In this document: positions 1 through 6,673 of the stretch, piece after piece | Layout: each line of letters begins with the position of its first letter | How positions within the stretch are numbered: position 1 is the stretch's first letter | Program-made: the position numbers and the translations under genes | Assembly (NCBI RefSeq): GCF_000188695.1 | Contig: NW_004754930.1 | Span: 2,200,112 to 2,212,611, forward strand | Direction of reading: 5' to 3' | Length of the DNA: 12,500 nt | Source of the DNA: Salpingoeca rosetta | Taxonomy: Eukaryota > Opisthokonta > Choanoflagellata > Craspedida > Salpingoecidae | The notes under the pieces: generated by a model | Told to the model about the DNA's origin: nothing | What the model saw: the letters and a program-made list of their open reading frames with translations, nothing else | Databases searched by the model: none

Positions 1-66
1 CTGTATTTTGAAATCATAGATATATAAAAAGGTGCTCTTAGCTTTGTTCTCTCTTCTTTTACTTTC

Positions 67-232
<166 letters not shown>

Positions 233-435
233 GAAGCAGAGGTGAGCCCAGTATTGGCTCAGTTCTGCTACTATTTCGGTTCTGCTGTTGGTTAGTGTTG
301 TTCTTATTGTTGTGGGACAGTCAAGAAGAGTGAAATGGCCGTCAAGAGTACTGGAGAAGGAAAACGGAAGAAGGGACAGCGGTCAATGAAAGGAGGAACG
401 AAAGCGATGCAGGAAGCGCGAAAAGAATGCGGCAC

Positions 436-513
436 GGGCACACACACACACACACACAACACACACACAGGCACACATGCACACATAACACACATAACAC
501 ACACAACACACAT
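436..513. repeat. (CA)n microsatellite, imperfect
   Basis: CA dinucleotides with occasional AACA, ATAACA and GGCA interruptions, starting directly after the stop codon of the minus-strand propeller gene. On the coding strand of that gene it reads as a TG-rich tract, like many introns in this window. Confidence 0.9.
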
Positions 514-514
514 G

Positions 515-1771
515 TCAGCATCCCGGGTCAATGGCGAGGACAGACTCTGCGTCATTTGGGATGCCATAGATGAGGCCGTTTGGAGCGAGGACGCCGTCGT
601 ACCACTTGGCACTCCCGTCAAGTTCGGTTATGGTCGTGGTGTCGGTATTGTTTGTGGCTGGATCGAAAATGAGGACTGATGGTGAACTGAATGGGATGCC
701 GACAATGTTGCCGTTGGGTGCGAGTGCGCCGCCGACCCATTTGCCAAAGCTTGTTGCCTCCGCGACGGGCAGCTGCGCGGTGGCATTGGTGGCTGGGTTG
801 ATAACAAGTGTGGTTGCGGTGAGGTACGGGATGGTGTAGATGAGACCGCTGCCTGCAAGCACGCCCCCACGCCAATTGTCGTTTGTACCGAGGCCACTGA
901 TGGTGGTGAAGTCCATCGTGAGGGACTCTGGATTGATGATGAGAATAGAAGAAGCCAACCTTGGAATACAGTAGTAGATGAGGCCGTTGTCTGCCTGCAC
1001 ACCGCCATCCCATTTGTACCTTTCGGTCGGCAGCCCCGCCAGGGTGGTGATGTCGGACGTGTTGGTCTCCGGATCAATGATCAAAACAGATGTTGCAGAG
1101 AATGGAATGCCGACGACGAGGCCGTTGGTGGCTGCAACGCCCCTGCGCCATTTGAAGGTGCCGGACCCAAGTGAGTCGATGCTTGTGGTGTCAATGGTGT
1201 TCGTCTCTGGGTCAACGATGAGCATCGTCTCGCTGACTGATGCAAACATGTAAATGAGGCCGTTGTGCGCGAGCACAGCACCGGCCCACTTGCCGTTGTC
1301 CGCTCCAAGGCCGGATATTGTAGTTGTGTCGACGGTGTTGGCGTCCGGGTCGATGATGAGCACTGCAGGCGAGTTGTACGGTGCAGCGTAGATCAGGCCG
1401 TTGTTCGCCAGCGCGCCTCCAAGCCACTTGTGTGTCGTTGAGGCGACTTGACCAAAGGTCCTGGTATTTGGAGTGCACACTTTCCCATAGACGCGATCGA
1501 TGGTGCTCTGCTGCGCCTTAATTGTCCTCTGCTGTGTTGGGACTGTCCGCAACAACGTGTCCATTGTTTTGAACAGCCCATCCACGCTCATGCCGTTCAC
1601 AAACACAAATTGGCTTGATGGATCGCTGGTGTTGATGTGGAAGGCACCCGTACCGTCCTCTCCCACCACCGCCGCTCCCAGGCAGCCGTTCTGCTGCTCA
1701 TTCAGCAAGAGCATCCCCACGGCAAACACGGACAAGACAGCCAGCATAGTCACAGTCACGTTCACGGTCAT
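515..1771 (-). CDS. Membrane-anchored seven-repeat beta-propeller-like protein
   Basis: An uninterrupted frame of 418 aa that I cannot assign to a named family. Residues 5-24 form one hydrophobic helix near the N-terminus, either a signal anchor or a signal peptide. Residues 62-98 look helical and polar, with a possible short coiled coil. From residue 115 there are seven repeats of about 46 aa, starting near 115, 161, 207, 253, 299, 344 and 389. Each begins K/N-W and continues with a Gly-rich turn, NGLIY, a VLIIDP-like strand and NTxDTTTI. Such repeats are typical of beta-propeller blades. The seventh is cut after the DP strand, and residues 100-112, just before repeat 1, resemble the missing last strand, so the ring could close by a shared blade. 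I start at the ATG at 1771; the frame reads further upstream to a GTG at 1864, but that extension runs into the tRNA gene. Function is unknown; an extracellular or lumenal binding domain is an inference. Confidence 0.75.
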   Translation of the reverse strand: MTVNVTVTMLAVLSVFAVGMLLLNEQQNGCLGAAVVGEDGTGAFHINTSDPSSQFVFVNGMSVDGLFKTMDTLLRTVPTQQRTIKAQQSTIDRVYGKVCTPNTRTFGQVASTTHKWLGGALANNGLIYAAPYNSPAVLIIDPDANTVDTTTISGLGADNGKWAGAVLAHNGLIYMFASVSETMLIVDPETNTIDTTSIDSLGSGTFKWRRGVAATNGLVVGIPFSATSVLIIDPETNTSDITTLAGLPTERYKWDGGVQADNGLIYYCIPRLASSILIINPESLTMDFTTISGLGTNDNWRGGVLAGSGLIYTIPYLTATTLVINPATNATAQLPVAEATSFGKWVGGALAPNGNIVGIPFSSPSVLIFDPATNNTDTTTITELDGSAKWYDGVLAPNGLIYGIPNDAESVLAIDPGC

Positions 1772-1859
1772 CTTGCTCTTGTTTCTGTGCTGTGGCCTTC
1801 TCCGCAAGACGCGTGAGTGGACTTGTTTTGTTACGACGAAAATTAGCCATTTACCACAG

Positions 1860-1950
1860 CTCACCGTAGCTCAGTTGGCAGAGCGTGGGATTGTAGACGG
1901 TTAACAACTCAAGTTTCCTACGGTCACTGGTTCGATTCCAGTCGGTGAGA
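1860..1950 (+). tRNA. tRNA-Tyr (GTA) with intron
   Basis: The cloverleaf folds cleanly. Acceptor stem 1860-1866 pairs with 1943-1949 (CTCACCG with CGGTGAG), with A73 at 1950. The D-stem is GCTC/GAGC, and the T-arm is ACTGG/CCAGT around a TTCGATT loop. The anticodon stem TGGGA (1886-1890) pairs with TCCTA (1916-1920) and includes one G-T pair. The anticodon GTA is at 1893-1895. An 18-nt intron occupies about 1897-1914, after base 37, the standard position for eukaryotic nuclear tRNA introns and nearly universal in tRNA-Tyr. C1:G72 is the tyrosine identity pair of eukaryotes. Internal A box (TAGCTCAGTTGG) and B box (GGTTCGATTCC) are intact. The exact intron edges could shift by a base. Confidence 0.94.
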
Positions 1951-1955
1951 TGTTC

Positions 1956-1966
1956 TTTTTTTTTTT
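1956..1966 (+). terminator. Pol III poly-T terminator of tRNA-Tyr
   Basis: Eleven consecutive T residues on the non-template strand start 5 bp after the discriminator base of the tRNA. This is the usual RNA polymerase III stop signal and is far longer than the minimum of four. It lies in the 5' leader region of the SerRS gene. Confidence 0.88.
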
Positions 1967-2006
1967 GCTTCATTTCCCGGACGCAATCCAACAACAACAC
2001 CACACG

Positions 2007-4908
2007 ATGCTGGCGCTGGGCTTTGCGAGGAAGGCGTGCTGTTCTGCTGCGGCTTCTGCTGCAGCTGCGGCTGCTTCGGGACGGGTGCGACTGCGACTGC
2101 TGTCGGCTGCAGCGGCTGGGGTAGGCGGTGGAACAGCCAACATCGGGCCCACAAGTGCGGCAACGGCACCGATCCGGCCCTCGCTCAACTTCAAGGGTTG
2201 GCGCGACAACCTAGAGTACCACCGGGCCAACATCCGCAACAGAAACGTCGAGGCGAACGTCGACGCCGCGGTGCGTGTGTGGGAACGCTTGTGTGGGGGG
2301 AGATGCTTGGTGCAAACCGAATTGGCTGAAAGGATAGGGTGTGTGATGTTGTTGCTTGGCTCTGCGTCTTGTTTTGTGTGTGGTGTTTCGTGCCACTCTC
2401 GCGTGCCACCCGTTTCGTGCCACTCGTGCGTGCCACTACTACGTGTTCAGTGGACCTCACTTGACACGCATGGCGCATTGGTAGGTGGAAGCATATGAAC
2501 AGTACGTGGCACAGCTGCAGCGTGTGGAGCAGCTGAGGCACGAGCGGAATCGTCTCACCGACAGTATCAAGGTACACAATCACGTCGAAGTGCTCTGTGC
2601 GCGTGTATCCCTTGCACCAACTGTTGACCTCACGCTGCATGTCGTTCTTGTTCTTGCTCTCGTTCTTGTTCTTGTTGTTGCTGCATGCAGAAGATGAAGG
2701 ACAAGAAAGGGTCAGAGTTCCAGGAGCTGCTGCGGCAGTCCAAACAGAACAAGACAATCTTGCAAGAAGTTGAGGTGTGATGGCGTTGCATGTGGCCTTT
2801 GCTGTTGTCTGTGTAACCTGCCTTGTTCTCCCTGGAAATGTGACGCTTCCGCTGACACACACACACACACGCACGCACTCGCTGGTGCCCCGCTCACACA
2901 ACACGCACTCACTTCCACACGCACAACACATACTTGCCTCCACATCCGCACACACGCACAGAGCCAAATGCCCTGGGTGGAAGAAGCCATGCTGATTGAG
3001 GGCCTCGCCATTCCAAACGAGACACACCCAGACGTGGTGCGTTTGCGAACGATACATGAACCCCCATATGGTGCTTGTGTGCCACAACCCATGTACACAG
3101 CTCACCTGTCGCTGCCCTTTTTCTCTCCCCGTGTGTGTGTGTGTGTGTGTCTGTGTGTGTCTGTCTCTGTGTGTGTGTGTGTGTATCAGCCCGTTGGGTC
3201 AGAGGAGCAAGCGACGGTGCTGCAAACAGTGAACGAAGCACCGTCCTTCTGTTTTGAGCCCAGAGACCACCTTGCCATTGCGCAGCCCAACAACCTCATC
3301 AACTTCAGGTACGTGTGCTGTGTGATTGAGTGAGTGCGCGTGTGCGTGCGTGCGTGCGTGTGTGTGTGTGTGTGAGTGCGCATTTGCGTTTGTGGCATTA
3401 GCCTCTGCACAACGTGCTGTTCACACCACACACGTACCCGATTGCATGCGTGCAACCTCGCATTCCTTTCACCTCCTCCGCCCACTCATCCCGTCCCCAC
3501 CATCACCACCAAAAGGTCTGGTGCTGCGGTCACCGGCAGTCGCTTCTATTTTCTTCATGGCAAAGTCGCCCTGCTCGAGTTTGCTCTCGTCCACTACGCA
3601 ATCAACTTCATGACGCAGCGGGTACCATATGCGCGCGCGTGTGTGTGTGTGTCTGTGTGTCCGTGTGTCTGTGTGTATGTGTGTGTGTGTCTGTGTCGGT
3701 GTGTGTCTCTCTCTCTCTCTCTCTGTGTCTGTGTGAGTGTGTGTGTCTCTCTCTCTCTGTGTCTGTGTGTGTGTGTGTCTCTCTCTCTGTGTTTTGACAG
3801 AAAACTCCCTGGTGATGTCGTGATGAGTTTACACCCACTCGGTTCAGCTCCTCCTTCCATGCCTCCACACCTTACCAACCATCTAATCAACCTGCCGCCC
3901 GCCACTCGCCGCCATGTAGGGATATGAGCCTGTCACTGTACCCGATATTGTCAAGACGCGCGTTGCTGAGAGCTGCGGTTTCCAACCAAGAGACGACGCA
4001 TCACAGGTAAGTTGTGTCTGTCTGTGTGCGTGCGTGTGTGTGTGTGTGTCTGTCTGTCTGTCTCTGTGTGTGTGTCTGTCTGTCTGTGTGTGTCTGTGTG
4101 TGCGTGCCTGTGTGTTTCCGGTGTGCACTGTCACAATTTCCACAACTTTCCTCCCTGCACATCATTGCTGCCATCCACACCTCAATACATCTTCACCCCA
4201 TGCAACCCCACCTGCACACCTGTCTCTTTATCACACCTCAGATCTATCACCTTGACCAACAGCACTCTGTTGGCCAGGCTGAGCTCTGTCTTGCTGGAAC
4301 GGCCGAAATCCCCCTTGCAGGTGTGTGTGTGTGTGCGTGTGTGCGTGTGTGTCTGTAGGTGCGCGTGTGCGTGTGCGTGTGCGTGCGTGTGTGTGTGTGT
4401 GTGTGTGTGTGTATAAGTACGCTCGTTTGCTGCTGTCTGCTTTTGCGGTGTTGATTTGTGTGCCCATTGTACCCGCATCACCACACCTGCAGGCATGTGG
4501 ATGGGACACACATTTGATGACAGCGAGTTGACAAAGAAATACATCGCTGTCGGCCACGCCTTCCGCTGTGAAGCAGGTGCGGCTCTGCGAACACGTGTGT
4601 GTTCGCGGTTGTGTGTCTATGTGTGTGTGTGTGTGTGCGTGTTGACATGGTATGCAGCTGCGTGCGTATGTTGCGGCTGCGCACCGTCCACCATCGTGCT
4701 CACTTTCCTCATGCAAATCATTGGACCACAATCATTACCGCCGTCATTGTCGTCGCCATCATGACCATCACTGCTCATCAGGCGGTGCCGGCGCCACGAA
4801 TCGCGGTCTTTATCGCGTCCACCAGTTCACAAAGGTGCCGCATGCAAAGTGGGATTTATGAGCCCTCCAACACACACACACACACATTCACACACATTCA
4901 CACACGCA

Positions 4909-4940
<32 letters not shown>

Positions 4941-6012
4941 CACACACGCACGCACGCACACACTCACACCGACTCACACTCACACTCAAACTCACTCACT
5001 CACACTCACACCGACACACATTCACACACATTCACACACGTGCCAGGCTGAGCTGTTTGTGATTTCGCCTGGCGACCTGGAAACGTCGTGTGGCCTTCAC
5101 GATGAGATGCTGCAAGACCAAATCGACCTCTTTGCTTCCCTCGGCCTCCACTTTAAGGTGGCATGCTACCGTTGATGGTGGTGTCTCGCCTGTGGCTGTG
5201 CTTACGTACTGTTGCATACACCTGTGCAGTTGTGTCGATGCTCATGTCTGTGGTCGCGGTGCGTTCTTCACTGACCCACTGACCCCATGTGTCCATGTGT
5301 CCATGTGTTTCTCCACTCCAACATCCCCACTCAAACAGGTGTTGGACATGCCGACAGAGGACCTTGGCGCACCAGGTACGCACACGCTCGTAGCCAAATG
5401 GCTTGCGGAGAGGCAGAGCAAGGGCGGAAGGGAGAGAGTGACCGAGGGACCGAGGGACGGAAGCAGCATGCTCACACATGACACCCACAACACACACATA
5501 CACACATTCACATACACACATACATACACATACGCCTACACACATTCACACGCACACATACATACACGCCACACACGACTGCAGCGTATCGAAAATACGA
5601 CATTGAGGCGTGGATGCCGGGGCGACAGGAGTTTGGCGAGGTGAGTACATGCATACCGCCATTCCAACATGAAACCTCGTTTGTGACTGCACACTACACA
5701 CTGCACACTGCACACTGCACACTGGACATGTGACCACCACCGCCACCACCGCCACCACTCACTCTTACCATCATAATCATCACTGCTGTCAGATTTCGAG
5801 CACGAGCAACTGCACGGACTACCAGAGCCGCCGCCTAAACATCCGCTCCCGTCCAACGCAGGCCGCACCGTCATCGTTCGTCCACACCGTACGTCGCCAC
5901 ACATCCACGCACGCACACACGCGCACACATGCATGCATGCAGGCAGGCAATGTGGATGGTGTTTGAGCATGCACACAAGCCTTACACTAACACTGCAACC
6001 TCCCTTCTCTCG

Positions 6013-6089
<77 letters not shown>

Positions 6090-6232
6090 CTCAGCTGAAT
6101 GGCACGGCGTGCGCTGTGCCGCGGATGATCGTTGCCATTATGGAAACGTTTCAACGCGAAGACGGAGACTTTGACATTCCCGCTGTTCTCGAACCGTACA
6201 TGCCCCATGGCGAAGGAAGAAAGCCGACGTAA
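2007..6232 (+). CDS. SARS2: Seryl-tRNA synthetase, probably mitochondrial, 15 exons
   Basis: This class II enzyme charges tRNA-Ser with serine. Exons: 2007-2270, 2485-2571, 2691-2774, 2962-3036, 3190-3308, 3516-3621, 3920-4006, 4242-4320, 4493-4576, 4782-4834, 5047-5157, 5339-5375, 5585-5640, 5793-5888, 6095-6232. Every intron is GT-AG and the exons join in one frame of 491 aa ending in TAA. Residues 1-57 are Ala/Arg/Ser-rich with almost no acidic residues, like a mitochondrial presequence. Residues 60-165 form the helical tRNA-binding arm. Motif 1 lies near 224-256. The serine-binding TAE is at 294-296. Motif 2 has FRCEAG at 324-329 and RVHQFTK at 340-346. [18 protein letters not shown] and motif 3 (NGTACAVPR, Arg456) follow. 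The motif 3 wording matches organellar/fungal mitochondrial SerRS better than cytosolic forms. The frame is open upstream to an ATG at 1950 inside the tRNA, so I prefer 2007. Some splice edges could shift slightly, for example at 3034-3037. Confidence 0.93.
2775..2961 (+). repeat. SerRS intron 3 with CA-rich tracts
   Basis: This 187-nt intron carries several (CA)n and CGCACAC runs from about 2853 to 2960, right up to the acceptor CACACGCACAG. Together with the TG tract of intron 4 it brackets the 75-nt exon 4 with complementary repeats in the transcript. Confidence 0.8.
3131..3184 (+). repeat. (TG)n in SerRS intron 4
   Basis: TG dinucleotides with a few CTG interruptions fill the second half of intron 4 (3037-3189) and end five bases before the acceptor AG. 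Confidence 0.9.
3622..3919 (+). repeat. SerRS intron 6 with (TG)n and (CT)n arrays
   Basis: The longest SerRS intron, 298 nt. Roughly 3636-3790 alternates TG blocks with TCTCTCTC blocks. The CT blocks are polypyrimidine in the transcript and could bind polypyrimidine-tract proteins, but they lie over 120 nt upstream of the acceptor at 3919. The remainder is unique sequence. Confidence 0.85.
4014..4113 (+). repeat. (TG)n/(CTGT)n in SerRS intron 7
   Basis: TG tracts mixed with repeated CTGT tetranucleotides start a few bases after the consensus donor GTAAGT at 4007. The downstream half of the intron (to 4241) is C-rich unique sequence ending in a CCTCAG acceptor. Confidence 0.85.
4321..4412 (+). 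repeat. (TG)n starting at the donor of SerRS intron 8
   Basis: The repeat begins with the first base of the intron: exon 8 ends GCAG at 4320 and the next base starts GTGTGTGTGT. The donor is therefore part of the microsatellite. Interruptions are GTGCG and TAGGTGCG. It ends near the TATAAG at 4412. Confidence 0.9.
4868..5040 (+). repeat. (CA)n array in SerRS intron 10
   Basis: CA, CGCA, TTCACACA and CTCACA motifs fill almost the whole intron (4835-5046), reaching to six bases before the acceptor. It is CA in the transcript, opposite to the TG repeats of the preceding six introns. Confidence 0.9.
5480..5575 (+). repeat. CA/TACA-rich array in SerRS intron 12
   Basis: Imperfect CACA, CATACA and TTCACA units fill the second half of intron 12 (5376-5584), ending just before the CTGCAG acceptor. 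Confidence 0.85.
5690..5724 (+). repeat. Five 7-bp tandem repeats in SerRS intron 13
   Basis: Five consecutive copies of a heptamer reading CACACTG (the first reads CACACTA) lie at 5690-5724. They are followed by CCACCGCCAC-type triplets to about 5759. This small tandem array lies inside a 152-nt intron. Confidence 0.9.
6015..6088 (+). repeat. Perfect (CA)37 in SerRS intron 14
   Basis: A perfect CA repeat of 74 bp ends six bases before the acceptor AG (6093-6094) of the last SerRS intron. Length polymorphism here would move the branch-point region relative to the final exon. Confidence 0.95.
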
Positions 6233-6673
6233 GATAGAAGCTTGCAGGCATTTTGATGGCCAAACCGCATGCGCTTTGTACGCGCATGTGGATGGTCTTA
6301 CGAAGGTCTTGTGAAAGTGGGCGGCGCACTTGTTGCGCGTTGATTGTTTACTTTTGTTGTTTCTATACACGATCAGCTATTGTACTTCACATAAAAACAG
6401 ACAAGAACGGCCACTGAATCAACGACATGACATGACATCACACAATCAATCAACAAACACACAAACAAACAAAGAAAAAAACAAACAAACAAACAAACAA
6501 ACGAATAAACAAACAAACAAACAAACAAACAAACAAACAAACAAACAAAACACACACACAACCTCACACACACACACACACACACATTCTCTCTCTCACT
6601 CTCTCACTCTCACAACCTCTTCCCCCCCCCCCAATCCAAATCGACATCACCACCATCACCATCACCATCGTCA
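6233..6673. other. Convergent spacer of simple repeats
   Basis: This lies between the 3' ends of SerRS (plus) and the ankyrin gene (minus). 6233-6420 is unique sequence, presumably SerRS 3' UTR. 6461-6549 is an AAAC tetranucleotide array that contains an AATAAA at 6504-6509, a possible but unproven polyadenylation signal. CA and CT repeats run from 6550 to 6613, then a run of 11 C at 6622-6632 and CATCAC triplets to about 6677. I see no gene. Confidence 0.75.
6461..6549. repeat. (AAAC)n tetranucleotide array
   Basis: About twenty units of AAAC with one GAATAA interruption. It sits between convergent genes, so it would appear in 3' UTRs if transcripts extend this far. Confidence 0.93.

Larger units (their letters stand above)
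1772..2006. promoter_or_regulatory. Divergent intergenic region holding tRNA-Tyr
   Basis: Only 235 bp separate the ATG of the minus-strand propeller gene from the ATG of the plus-strand SerRS gene. A complete Pol III gene lies in the middle, leaving 88 bp on one side and 56 bp on the other. Both Pol II promoters or 5' UTRs must therefore abut or overlap the tRNA gene. I see no TATA box. Confidence 0.5.

Noticed and set aside
1772..1864. N-terminal extension of the propeller protein to a GTG at 1864
   Set aside because: Eukaryotic initiation at GTG is rare, the extension overlaps the tRNA-Tyr acceptor stem, and the ATG at 1771 places the hydrophobic helix correctly at the N-terminus.
1950..2006. 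SerRS start at the ATG at 1950
   Set aside because: That ATG uses the discriminator base of the tRNA, and the codons that follow come from the poly-T terminator (a Phe run). The ATG at 2007 gives a good targeting peptide.
5480..6090. Short regularly spaced repeats resembling a CRISPR array
   Set aside because: They are CA, TACA and CACACTG simple repeats inside introns of a eukaryotic gene, without unique spacers of constant length.
6461..6549. Telomere-like repeat (AAAC units)
   Set aside because: The unit is AAAC, not a G-rich telomeric hexamer or heptamer, and it is flanked by genes on both sides.
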